Positions 53,064-61,694 of a DNA stretch of 64,000 nt are shown here, piece by piece. The DNA comes from Pedobacter sp. MC2016-15. Its GTDB lineage: Bacteria; Bacteroidota; Bacteroidia; Sphingobacteriales; Sphingobacteriaceae. The position numbers and the translations under genes were made by a program. Each line of letters begins with the position of its first letter. Position 1 is the first letter of the stretch. Location: the NCBI RefSeq assembly GCF_026239695.1, contig NZ_JAPIVS010000009.1:62001-126000 (forward strand), in the 5' to 3' direction. A model generated the notes under the pieces. It saw only the letters and a program-made list of their open reading frames with translations. It was not told where the DNA came from and did no database searches.

Positions 53064-53936
53064 ATGAGTTTTAAATCGCCCAGACTACCTTATATAGGAG
53101 TCGATATTGGAGGTTCGCACATCACGGCAGCACACATTGATGCCGATGATTTCAAAATTGTTAAAAGTTCTCTGATCAGAGAACGTGTAGCCTCCATGGA
53201 AGGCGCTGATGTAATCATTAAAGCATGGGTAGATGCCCTGACCCCGCTGATCGTAACTTCGGGAGAGGAGCAAATACATATTGGAATTGCAATGCCTGGA
53301 CCTTTCAATTATGAAAAAGGTATTTCGCTGATGAAAGGAACAAAGAAATATGATTCTCTGTATGAGATGAATGTTTTGGAAATTCTTGCTCAAAAATTAG
53401 GTATCCCAGAGAGCCATATTCTTTTTAGAAACGATGCTGAATCGTTTTTGCACGGTGAATTAGCTTCTGGAGCAGTTGCTGGCGAGAAGCGTGCCGTGGG
53501 TATCACATTAGGTACAGGTTTAGGATCTGCGAGCAATTGCCAGGGTAGTACTGTAGATTCAGACCGTGCTTTTATTCCATTCAAAGACAGCATCGCTGAA
53601 GAGTATATTTCAACCAGATGGTTTGCCAATAGATATAAAGAATTAACAGGAAAAGAGATCAAAGATGTGATGGCCCTGCTGGCTACAGAAGATCAGGCTA
53701 TAAAAGATCAGATCTTTGAAGAGTTTGGTGAAAACCTGGCTCTGTTCTTAAACGATTTTATTGAGCAGGAACAACCAACTGTGGTTGTGATTGGCGGTAA
53801 TATCGCAAAGACCTGGGATTACTTTATTCCAATTGTACTTAAACATCTTAAAAATAAAGAAGTGGTGCTTAAACAAAGCACCATGTGGGAAGATGCAGCG
53901 CTTGTGGGTGCAGCATATAGCTGGTTTCAGTCTTAA
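53064..53936 (+). CDS. ROK-family sugar kinase-like protein
   Basis: ROK-family ASKHA protein, 290 residues. Phosphate loop YIGVDIGGSHITAAHID, glucose-binding segment with AMPGPFNYEKG, FRNDAESFLHGELASGA and TLGTGLGSA. The ROK zinc motif (H-x11-C-x-C-x4-C) seems absent in the segment after GTGLGSA. It is likely a glucokinase-like enzyme, but the substrate and metal use are uncertain. Follows rfbA by 32 bases. Confidence 0.83.
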   Translation: MSFKSPRLPYIGVDIGGSHITAAHIDADDFKIVKSSLIRERVASMEGADVIIKAWVDALTPLIVTSGEEQIHIGIAMPGPFNYEKGISLMKGTKKYDSLYEMNVLEILAQKLGIPESHILFRNDAESFLHGELASGAVAGEKRAVGITLGTGLGSASNCQGSTVDSDRAFIPFKDSIAEEYISTRWFANRYKELTGKEIKDVMALLATEDQAIKDQIFEEFGENLALFLNDFIEQEQPTVVVIGGNIAKTWDYFIPIVLKHLKNKEVVLKQSTMWEDAALVGAAYSWFQS

Positions 53937-53950
53937 GATAACCTGCTAAA

Positions 53951-53992
53951 GAAAAACCCCGGTACGAACCTATGTTCATACCGGGGTTTTTT
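53951..53992. terminator. Terminator between ROK and aminopeptidase P genes
   Basis: A 13-bp stem (53952-53964 with 53979-53991; core ACCCCGGTA/TACCGGGGT) and a 14-base loop with an inner GAAC/GTTC pairing, flanked by A and T runs. Serves convergent genes. Confidence 0.88.
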
Positions 53993-54010
53993 ATGACCTT
54001 ACCGGATTAA

Positions 54011-55786
54011 CTAGATCGCTTTTGTAGCATTCTGCAGCCACTGGCGTTCTTCCTCATTCAAAGCAGGGCTCAGTCTTTCCAGTACCAAAGCATGATAGGC
54101 ATTCAGCCAGTCAATCTGTGATTGCTCCAGTAGCTCCTTCACTACAATAGTCGTATTGATCGGAGCAATAGTCAGTGCCTCAAAGGCATAAAATTCATTG
54201 AACTCATTAGACTCTGCCCTGATGGTGTTCACCAGGTTCTCGATACGTATTCCATGTTTTCCGGGACGGTAAATGCCAGGTTCCACAGAAGTGATCATAC
54301 CCAGTTCAACCGGTATGGCTGTAGGCGTCGGATTCAAAACCTGCGGTCCTTCATGCACATTGAGCAGATAGCCCACGCCATGTCCTGTACCATGCCCGTA
54401 GTTAATGGCGTGCTCCCATAGCGGTTTCCTGGTTACAGCGTCAATCTGATAACCACAGGTGCCTTTCGGGAATTGTACTTTACAGCCCTCGATCATGCCT
54501 TTTAATACCAGCGTATAATCCGTTCTTTCCTGTTCTGTAGTTTCCCCTACCGGTATTGTCCGCGTTACATCTGTCGTACCATAAAAATATTGTCCGCCGG
54601 AATCAACCAGGAACAAGCTTTCCGCTTTAATCTCTGCATCACTCTCTTCGGTAGGTGCATAATGCGGCAGTGCTCCATGGGCCCTGTAGGCACTGATGGT
54701 ATTGAAACTGTCTCCGATATAGCCTTCCTGCTCAGCACGGTATTGAGTCAGCCGTGTTGCCGCAGAGCGTTCTGTGATTTTTATTTTACCAATGTTCTCC
54801 TCCAGCCATTTAAAAAAGCGGGTTAGAGCCACACCGTCTTTGCGCATTGCTTCGCGCGTGTTTGTCAGTTCAACCTCGTTTTTTACCGCTTTAAGATGGG
54901 TAGAAGGATTGATTTCTTTGATGATCTGCACTGAAGCCGGGATCAGTTTGGCGTAGGCAAAGCAGTTGCGTTTGGGATCTATAAATACAGAACTTTGCTC
55001 GGGGATCAGTTTTAAAGCATCCTCTATTTCTTCGTAAGGCAAAACTTCTGCGCCACTTTTCAGCAGGTTTACTTTTTCGTCTTCTGTAAGTTTCCCTGGA
55101 TGGATAAATAACTTTGCATGATCCTGGTTGATCAGCGCAAAGCTCAGCACTACCGGGTTAAAGCTCACATCTTTTCCCCTGATGTTAAATAACCAGGCGA
55201 TATCATCCAGTGAAGATACCAGGTGATACTCCGCACCATAGTTGCTTAGTTCAGCACGAACTGCCGTCAGTTTACTGCTCACAGATTGTCCTGCGTGTTC
55301 TTCACTGATCAGAAAAGCATTGTCAGCAGGAAGTGCCGGACGGTTATCCCAGATCGAACTCAGATAATCTTTATGCTGCAGGCTGATGCCTTTCAATGAT
55401 AATTGCTGTGTAAGCAGGTCTCCCAGCAGCACAGACAGTAATTTCTCATCTGTCGCTACAATGGCACCTTTGTCAAGTTTATTTTTAAGCCATTGAATAT
55501 ATTCAGGGGCATGCTGTACTTTTTGTTTAACCAGCTCAAAGCCGCTGTTATGTAATTGTTCTGCGGCCTGTTCAAAATATCTGAAATCAGTCCACAGACC
55601 AGCAAAATCCTGTGTGATCACTAATGTTCCTGCAGATCCGGTAAATCCCGAAGCAAAAGGTATGCATTGATAATGTTTAGGCAGATACTCGCTGATATGC
55701 GGATCTGCTGAGGGGATAATATAGGCTTCTACATTATCGGCCTTCATTTGTGAACGTATTTTGCTTAATTTTTCCTCGTATGTCAT
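54011..55786 (-). CDS. Aminopeptidase P family metallopeptidase
   Basis: M24-family Xaa-Pro aminopeptidase, 591 residues. Two creatinase-like N-terminal domains are followed by the pita-bread catalytic domain at about 310-535. Metal ligands fit DSGGQYFYGTTDVTRT (two Asp), HGTGHGVGYLLNVHEGP (His) and EPGIYRPGKHGIRIEN (two Glu). A C-terminal extension of about 60 residues is typical of the eukaryote-like long form. The frame extends to 55822, but MTYEEKLSKI at 55786 lies downstream of a TAGATTTG promoter box. Confidence 0.93.
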   Translation of the reverse strand: MTYEEKLSKIRSQMKADNVEAYIIPSADPHISEYLPKHYQCIPFASGFTGSAGTLVITQDFAGLWTDFRYFEQAAEQLHNSGFELVKQKVQHAPEYIQWLKNKLDKGAIVATDEKLLSVLLGDLLTQQLSLKGISLQHKDYLSSIWDNRPALPADNAFLISEEHAGQSVSSKLTAVRAELSNYGAEYHLVSSLDDIAWLFNIRGKDVSFNPVVLSFALINQDHAKLFIHPGKLTEDEKVNLLKSGAEVLPYEEIEDALKLIPEQSSVFIDPKRNCFAYAKLIPASVQIIKEINPSTHLKAVKNEVELTNTREAMRKDGVALTRFFKWLEENIGKIKITERSAATRLTQYRAEQEGYIGDSFNTISAYRAHGALPHYAPTEESDAEIKAESLFLVDSGGQYFYGTTDVTRTIPVGETTEQERTDYTLVLKGMIEGCKVQFPKGTCGYQIDAVTRKPLWEHAINYGHGTGHGVGYLLNVHEGPQVLNPTPTAIPVELGMITSVEPGIYRPGKHGIRIENLVNTIRAESNEFNEFYAFEALTIAPINTTIVVKELLEQSQIDWLNAYHALVLERLSPALNEEERQWLQNATKAI

Positions 55787-55819
55787 ATCTGCAAATGTTG
55801 GATAATGAATATTGAGGAA

Positions 55820-55827
55820 CAAATCTA
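55820..55827 (-). promoter_or_regulatory. Predicted aminopeptidase P -7 box
   Basis: TAGATTTG on the minus strand, exact TAnnTTTG, with CAAA (TTTG on the minus strand) 24 bases upstream. Predicted start near 55813, 27 bases before the ATG at 55786. This supports the shorter N-terminus. Confidence 0.5.
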
Positions 55828-55953
55828 AGGATTTTATTTACACGACTCCTACAAACACCCGTTCATGTCGAGATACAAGAATAATACAATTTATTTCGTA
55901 AAGTATAACCTAAAAACTATCTTACAGCTAATATCAAATTATACCATTGCTGA

Positions 55954-55981
55954 TCCTGAGCGTTGTTTGCCCTGCTCAGGA
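55954..55981. repeat. GC-rich inverted repeat
   Basis: TCCTGAGC (55954-55961) and GCTCAGGA (55974-55981), 8-bp perfect arms with a 12-base gap, in an otherwise A/T-rich intergenic region. It could form a hairpin. No T run follows, so it is not a standard terminator. Confidence 0.5.
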
Positions 55982-55992
55982 GAAGCAAAGGT

Positions 55993-56032
55993 TTATAATT
56001 ATCATTAAAAATTGTGTATTTGATAATTATAA
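55993..56032. repeat. 12-bp inverted repeat upstream of the ECF sigma gene
   Basis: TTATAATTATCA (55993-56004) and TGATAATTATAA (56021-56032) are exact reverse complements separated by 16 bases, about 200 bases before the sigma gene. A candidate operator or structured site in the 449-base gap 55787-56235. Confidence 0.55.
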
Positions 56033-56036
56033 GTCC

Positions 56037-56107
56037 TAAATGTGTCTTTTTTGAGAGCTTTTTTGTGTTTCGTATTTTAAATATGATAAAAAACCAATAA
56101 ATGTGTC
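56037..56107. repeat. Direct repeat pair TAAATGTGTC
   Basis: The 10-base sequence TAAATGTGTC occurs exactly at 56037-56046 and 56098-56107, 61 bases apart (about six helical turns), in the region upstream of the ECF sigma gene. May be paired regulator sites; a chance match is possible in A/T-rich DNA. Confidence 0.4.
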
Positions 56108-56235
56108 ATTGTGCTATGTTTTTGTAGTAAAAATTGCATAATTTTAAAATAAGGCATTAACAAAACTCTCGTATTATCAAAAATCAATTTAAATATCATG
56201 AATCTGAGCTCCTTATTTATTTAAGTGAAGGTAAT

Positions 56236-56763
56236 ATGCCTGCTTTTGAGCAGATTTATGAGCTGTATTGGTCGGACTTATACAATTATGCCTATAATAT
56301 CCTGAGAGACAAAGATGTCTGCGAAGAAATTATCCAGGAAACCTTCTTCTCCATGTGGACCAAACGGGAACAGCTGCAGATCACCCACTCTTTGAAATCT
56401 TATCTCTTTACTGCGGTTAAATTCCAGACTATTAACTATATAAGATCAGAAAAGGTAAAAAGAGATTATGCTGCCAATTATGCGTCATTCAAAAAAATGA
56501 ACTTCGACAACTCAAATGAGGAGCATATGCATCTGACAGATTTAAAGGGACTCATTGAAAATGAAGTCTCAAAACTGCCCGAAAAATGCCAGGAAATATT
56601 TAGAATGAGCAGAAATGAGCATCAATCTATCAAAAATATTGCTGATCTGATGAATATTTCCCATAAAACAGTAGAAAACCAGCTGACTAAAGCTTTGCGT
56701 CAGCTCAGATCTTCCCTGGGGCAATTCTTTTCTCTTTCTATCCTGCTTTTTGCCATCTGCTAA
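56236..56763 (+). CDS. ECF-type RNA polymerase sigma factor
   Basis: Sigma-70 family ECF factor, 175 residues from ATG 56236. Region 2 (AFEQIYELYWSDLYNYAYNILRDKDVCEEIIQETF) and region 4 (LPEKCQEIFRMSRNEHQSIKNIADLMNISHKTVENQL) are intact, with a hydrophobic C-terminal tail. It is followed by a FecR-type anti-sigma gene and an STN-bearing SusC, so it probably controls that uptake locus. The frame is open upstream to 56161 and encodes a typical region 1.2/2 start (ESELLIYLSEGN), yet has no ATG, GTG or TTG there. The start at 56236 may therefore be an under-call. Confidence 0.9.
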   Translation: MPAFEQIYELYWSDLYNYAYNILRDKDVCEEIIQETFFSMWTKREQLQITHSLKSYLFTAVKFQTINYIRSEKVKRDYAANYASFKKMNFDNSNEEHMHLTDLKGLIENEVSKLPEKCQEIFRMSRNEHQSIKNIADLMNISHKTVENQLTKALRQLRSSLGQFFSLSILLFAIC

Positions 56764-56880
56764 AACTATTTACCTGCCAAATATTAATAATTTTTAAAAT
56801 AATCTTACATCGCGTAGGTGTATTGATCTGCTGAAACGACTTTACAGTAGAAAGCCAGATATAAAGGCAGAAATGGTAGA

Positions 56881-57849
56881 ATGCAGAATAAAGATTTTGA
56901 TACATTAATTGAAAAATATCTCAATAATGAGCTGAATGCTGAGGAAAGGGAAAATGTGGAATTGTGGCTCCGTCATCTCAGTGATCATTCTGCAGCGGAG
57001 AAATTGACGGACACAGAGCAAAAGGAGAGGGGAGACAGGATGTTTGCTGCATTGCAACAACGCATCAGTCAGCCTGAGACCAAAGAGATCAACAGATTCC
57101 AGAAACTCAGGCCCGTTTTAAAAATGGCTGCTACCTTTTTTCTATGCTGTTCTTTGATTTTTTTCTTCCGTACCAGATTGCTCGAAATACTTAACATTAA
57201 CCAGTATGCCTCGGTAACTAATTCCGGTGGCAAAATTACCAAAGCAATACTGTCTGATGGCAGTATCGTATGGCTGAAGGGAAATAGTGAGCTGATCTAT
57301 CCTTTAAAGTTTAAAGGTGCTTTAAGGATGGTAGACCTGAAAGGGGAGGCACTCTTTGAGATTTCAAAAGATCCGGCGCATCCTTTCGAAATTTCCTGTG
57401 GGGGATTAAAGACGAGGGTGTTGGGCACCAGTTTTAATATCAGGCATGCCAGTAATAAAATTGAGGTCAACGTTCTTACAGGGCAGGTGTATCTGAGTTC
57501 TGCTAAGTCGGCCCCGGTCGTTCTCCATCCCCGCCAGAAGGCAGTGTACCTGGAGCACAGGAAAACCATTGTCAAACAGCCTGAGCCAGTGCTGGAAGTA
57601 GCAGAGCTCACCAAAGGGACAGAATATATGATGCAGTTTAATGATGCCAGGGTTGCAGATGTGCTGCAGAGGATCGAAAACAAGTTTGAGGTAGAGATTA
57701 CATTTAAGGATAAAAAAATAAGCAACAACCGCATCACTGCTGATTTTACAGATCAGTCCCTGGTAAATACCATCAGCATGATGAGCGATGTTTTTAACAT
57801 GGATTTCCGCATCGACGGGCAATCGGTAACACTTGAGGACAAAACTTAA
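56881..57849 (+). CDS. FecR-family anti-sigma factor
   Basis: Membrane-spanning anti-sigma regulator, 322 residues. A cytoplasmic N-terminal part (about 1-75, charged helices) would hold the ECF sigma. One transmembrane helix follows at about 80-95 (MAATFFLCCSLIFFF). The FecR periplasmic domain is at about 110-205 (DGSIVWLKGNSELIYPLKF; FEISCGGLKTRVLGTSFNI), and a C-terminal DUF4974 domain at about 250-322 (FNDARVADVLQRIENKF). It should receive the signal from the STN domain of the downstream SusC. Separated from the sigma gene by 117 bases. Confidence 0.92.
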   Translation: MQNKDFDTLIEKYLNNELNAEERENVELWLRHLSDHSAAEKLTDTEQKERGDRMFAALQQRISQPETKEINRFQKLRPVLKMAATFFLCCSLIFFFRTRLLEILNINQYASVTNSGGKITKAILSDGSIVWLKGNSELIYPLKFKGALRMVDLKGEALFEISKDPAHPFEISCGGLKTRVLGTSFNIRHASNKIEVNVLTGQVYLSSAKSAPVVLHPRQKAVYLEHRKTIVKQPEPVLEVAELTKGTEYMMQFNDARVADVLQRIENKFEVEITFKDKKISNNRITADFTDQSLVNTISMMSDVFNMDFRIDGQSVTLEDKT

Positions 57850-57920
57850 CCAAATCAACTATAACCAAAAACTTAAAACCAGAAAAGCCTATGATCAAAT
57901 AGCAAACTCATTTTACAGAT

Positions 57921-57947
57921 GGCAGAGGTGTTGAAGCCACCTCTGCC
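57921..57947 (+). promoter_or_regulatory. Strong hairpin in the susC leader
   Basis: GGCAGAGGTG (57921-57930) and CACCTCTGCC (57938-57947) form a 10-bp perfect stem with a 7-base loop, about 110 bases before the susC ATG. No T run follows, so it is not a standard terminator. It may be an attenuator, a transcript-end or processing structure, or a binding site. Confidence 0.6.
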
Positions 57948-58055
57948 ACGGAATTCCCCCTCAATTTACATTAAGAATCACCCTGTCAAAAGACATGGGT
58001 AAGGGACTTTTTTGTCTCATTCAATCAGGAAATTAACAAAAAATCAAACAAATGT

Positions 58056-61000
58056 ATGCAAAAATGTAAGGAAACCAGAAAGGTTCTTTTTATTCAGCTC
58101 ATGCGGATCTCGGTGTTACAGATCGTCTCGCTATTGTTGCTCTCAGGTACGTTATTCGCCATTCCTGCCTCCTCAGAGAGTATATTAAATAAACGTCTTA
58201 CCCTTAGCTTAAAGGATGTTCCGCTGGAAACGGCACTCAAAAATATCCAGGCAAAGGCCGATGTTAAATTCGTTTACAGTTCTACTATCATTCCCTTAAA
58301 CACCAAAGTCAGCGTAAATGCAAGTCAGGAAAAACTCGGCGATATCTTAAATGATATCCTGGTCAGCCTGCATGTCAATTACAGCGTAAACGCCAGTCAG
58401 TATATCGTGTTAAAGAAAACCGACATCGCTATGGCTGACAGCCTTACAGCAGATGCCCTCCTGGCCAGCCAGCAGCATACTGTCAGCGGTAAGGTGGTAG
58501 GAAAAGCTGATGGAAAGCCCTTTCCCGGAGTTAGTGTCGTGGTTAAAGGCACAAAAACAGGAACTGTTACAGGCGCTGACGGAACTTTTAAGATCAGCGT
58601 TCCAAATAATGAAAGCGTACTGGTATTTACTTATATCAGTTTTCAAACGCAGGAAGTTGCTGTAGGAACCAATAGAACTATCAATGTAGAACTCAGTGAA
58701 AGTGCCAATGCACTGACAGAAGTTGTCGTAACTGCTGCAGGTATCAAAAGAGAGAAAACCTCTCTCGGATATTCTGTAAGTACCGTTAATGCCGATAAAC
58801 TTGCACAAAAATCTGAACCCGATCCGCTGCGTGCTCTCACAGGCAAGGTTGCAGGTGTAAATATCCAGTCATCAGGTGGTGTTGCCGGTGGTGCAACTAA
58901 TATCAATATCCGTGGTAACTCTTCCCTCAACGGAAATAACCAGCCCCTGTTTGTAGTCGATGGTGTTCCATTTGATAACTCCAGTTTCGGAAATGTGGGC
59001 ACCAACAGTGGCGGCGCTGCAGGGGTAACTAACCGTGCGTTCGACCTTGATCCCAATAATATCCAAAGCATGACCGTCCTCAAGGGAGCTGCCGCTGCGG
59101 CACTTTACGGATCCAGGGCTGCCAATGGGGCCGTGATCATCACTACCAAAGCCGGCAAAAAAATGAGCAGGAAAGGTACTGAGATTACTTACAATACTTC
59201 CTATGCCGTTGAGAACGTTTCGGGCTTACCAGAATACCAGACCAAATACGGACAGGGAACCAATCAGGATTACCGCCATGGTGTTTATGCTTCCTGGGGA
59301 CTTCCTTTTCCGGGTGTAGAAAGTATACTCCCTACCAGAACTACCGTTCCTCATCAGTTAACACGCCAGTTTAGTTCTGCGGTTTTCCCTCAGTTTTATC
59401 AGGCAGATGGCGTTACGCCCATCCAGGTCCCTTACAGATCTTACGCAAAGGAGAATGTGAAGAACTTCTTCCAGACTGGTAGTGTATATGAAAACGCACT
59501 TTCCATCTCTTCGGGTAGCGAGAAAGGCAACTTCACCGCAGGTTTCTCCAGAACCAATAATAAAGGTGTAGTGCCCAGCAATGAGATCAACAGAACCTCA
59601 TTTAATGTCAGTGGTAACATGAAGCTCGACAATAAATTCTATGTGAGCGGTTCCATGAACTATGTGGTGACAGATCAAAAGACCCCGCCAATCGGTGGTG
59701 CTACAGGCTCCATCATGTCTGCCCTCATGTACACCCCAACCAGTTACGACCTCACCGGCTACCCATTTGAGAACCCTATCGATGGCAGCAATGTTTACGA
59801 TTACACAGGTCTTGATAACCCGTACTGGTCTACCAAACACAGCGTTTCCAGCAGTAATGTAGACAGGTTTTATGGTAACCTGGTACTGGGCTTCGATCCG
59901 CTGCCATGGCTCAACGTACAAAATACAGCAGGTTTCAACGCTTACACCGACAGGAGATTAAATGTTCGTGGCAAGGGTTCGTCATCGTATCCCAACGGAA
60001 GTATCAGTACAGACGATATTTACCGTCAGGAGCTGGATAATACCTTCCTCGTTACTGCAACAAAAAAGCTGACGAGCGATCTCTCGTTGCGCTGGATCCT
60101 GGGTAATAACATCAACCAGCGTTATACCAACCGTAAAGCCTTTTATGGAGATGGAATCATTGTGGCCGATCTCAATACGATCACCAATACCAGCTCCGTT
60201 ACGCCAATACAGTTAAACTACAACAGGAATTTATTGAAACAACGCTATTATGCCTTCTTCACCGATATCACCTTCGATTATAAGGATTATGCCTCTTTAA
60301 ACCTTGTGGGCCGTAATGATGTTTCATCTACACTGCCATCCAACAACCAGAGTTATTTCTATGGTGGTGCCAACGGTTCCTTCATCTTCACCAAAGCCTT
60401 CAAGCTCCCTGATAATATCCTGAGTTTTGGTAAAATCAGGGGTGGTTATACCCGTGTGGGTAATGAGGCCACGCCTTATCAGACTGCTGCGTTCTACCTG
60501 ATCAACTCACCACTGGGTGCCACTACGGGGACAGGCGCTGTAGGTACACCATTCAATCCCGGGGGTTCTAACTACAATTCGGTAACGCTGGCAAATTTAC
60601 TCACCAATGCCAACCTCAAGCCTGAGTTTATCACTGAGCTCGAGGTCGGTACAGAACTTCAGTTCCTGCACAACAGGATCGGGCTCGATTTCACCTATTA
60701 CAGCAAAAAGAGTACTTCACAGATCTTTGAGGTAACAGCAGCTCCTTCATCGGGCTTTACCACGCAGATCCTCAACCTGGGTCAGGCTACCAACAAAGGG
60801 ATCGAGGTTGCCCTTAATATTGCCCCTTTCAGAAGCGATAAAGGATTCAACTGGGATATCTCAACGGTGTTTACCCGCAACAGAAACGTAATTGACAATC
60901 TGGGCGACTACAAGCAGTTTGTCTATGGCGGCGCGCAGGGCACGAGCAGTGTACATATTGTTGGCAATTCTTACGGACTCATCTATGGTACAGCCTATGC

Positions 61001-61661
61001 ACGTAGTCCTGATGGACAAATCCTGATCGACCCTAATACCGGCAAACCACTGGTATCTGGTTCATTGCAGCCGATTGGTAATCCAAATCCAGACTTTATC
61101 CTGGGTATCAACAATACCTTCAGCTACAAGAACTTCTCCCTGTCAGTATTGATGGATCTTAAAAAGGGAGGCGATATCTATTCCAACACTGTCGGACAAA
61201 TGATGTCGCGCGGTGTAACCAGAGATACAGAGAACAGAGAGTTTACCATTGTTGCGCCGGGCGTACTCGGCAATGTCGCTACGTTACAGCCATTGCTGGA
61301 TGCCAATGGAAATACCATTCCAAACAATGTGGCAATCAGTTATGAAGATTATTTCTTTACCAACGGTTTAGGTCCGGGTGGTGTGGATGAAGGATCTGTA
61401 TTTGATGCTACAGTATTCCGTCTCCGTGAGATCTCCCTGGCGTATCAGATTCCAAAGAACCTGCTTAAAAAGACCCCTTTCGGCTCAGGAACAATCTCGG
61501 TGAGTGGACGTAACCTTTGGTACTATGCGCCAAACTTCCCTAAATACACAAATTTTGATCCTGAAGTAAGTTCACTGGGCGTAGGCAACTCACAGGGGTA
61601 TGATAACCTTTCTGTTCCAACAACCAGAAGGTTCGGTGTCAACCTCAGGTTCAGTTTTTAA
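58056..61661 (+). CDS. susC: SusC/RagA TonB-dependent outer-membrane transporter with STN domain
   Basis: Nutrient-uptake outer-membrane barrel, 1201 residues. A signal peptide is followed by an STN signalling domain at about 45-130 (RLTLSLKDVPLETALKNI; VSVNASQEKLGDILNDIL). Next are a carboxypeptidase-regulatory-like domain at about 140-225 (VSGKVVGKADGKPFPGVSVV), a plug at about 235-355 (GVNIQSSGGVAGGATNINIRG; VLKGAAAAALYGSRAANGAV) and a 22-strand barrel ending RFGVNLRFSF. The STN domain marks it as the signal-transducing type paired with FecR. Ligand unknown. It is followed by susD after three bases. Confidence 0.94.
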   Translation: MQKCKETRKVLFIQLMRISVLQIVSLLLLSGTLFAIPASSESILNKRLTLSLKDVPLETALKNIQAKADVKFVYSSTIIPLNTKVSVNASQEKLGDILNDILVSLHVNYSVNASQYIVLKKTDIAMADSLTADALLASQQHTVSGKVVGKADGKPFPGVSVVVKGTKTGTVTGADGTFKISVPNNESVLVFTYISFQTQEVAVGTNRTINVELSESANALTEVVVTAAGIKREKTSLGYSVSTVNADKLAQKSEPDPLRALTGKVAGVNIQSSGGVAGGATNINIRGNSSLNGNNQPLFVVDGVPFDNSSFGNVGTNSGGAAGVTNRAFDLDPNNIQSMTVLKGAAAAALYGSRAANGAVIITTKAGKKMSRKGTEITYNTSYAVENVSGLPEYQTKYGQGTNQDYRHGVYASWGLPFPGVESILPTRTTVPHQLTRQFSSAVFPQFYQADGVTPIQVPYRSYAKENVKNFFQTGSVYENALSISSGSEKGNFTAGFSRTNNKGVVPSNEINRTSFNVSGNMKLDNKFYVSGSMNYVVTDQKTPPIGGATGSIMSALMYTPTSYDLTGYPFENPIDGSNVYDYTGLDNPYWSTKHSVSSSNVDRFYGNLVLGFDPLPWLNVQNTAGFNAYTDRRLNVRGKGSSSYPNGSISTDDIYRQELDNTFLVTATKKLTSDLSLRWILGNNINQRYTNRKAFYGDGIIVADLNTITNTSSVTPIQLNYNRNLLKQRYYAFFTDITFDYKDYASLNLVGRNDVSSTLPSNNQSYFYGGANGSFIFTKAFKLPDNILSFGKIRGGYTRVGNEATPYQTAAFYLINSPLGATTGTGAVGTPFNPGGSNYNSVTLANLLTNANLKPEFITELEVGTELQFLHNRIGLDFTYYSKKSTSQIFEVTAAPSSGFTTQILNLGQATNKGIEVALNIAPFRSDKGFNWDISTVFTRNRNVIDNLGDYKQFVYGGAQGTSSVHIVGNSYGLIYGTAYARSPDGQILIDPNTGKPLVSGSLQPIGNPNPDFILGINNTFSYKNFSLSVLMDLKKGGDIYSNTVGQMMSRGVTRDTENREFTIVAPGVLGNVATLQPLLDANGNTIPNNVAISYEDYFFTNGLGPGGVDEGSVFDATVFRLREISLAYQIPKNLLKKTPFGSGTISVSGRNLWYYAPNFPKYTNFDPEVSSLGVGNSQGYDNLSVPTTRRFGVNLRFSF

Positions 61662-61694
61662 TGAATGGTATTAAAGTATTTAAACAGAGATGAA

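Noticed and set aside
55865..56008. 47-codon plus-strand frame with a CLPC motif in the sigma upstream region
   Set aside because: A/T-rich with no promoter or gene-like features, and it spans the inverted repeats; not supported as a gene.
56198..56224. Frameshift from the out-of-frame ATG 56198 (MNLSSLFI) into the sigma gene
   Set aside because: It would require a -1 slip with no clear slippery heptamer; a near-cognate start in the sigma frame explains the extension more simply.
58643..59083. 146-codon minus-strand frame inside susC
   Set aside because: Low-complexity antisense frame overlapping the conserved plug domain.
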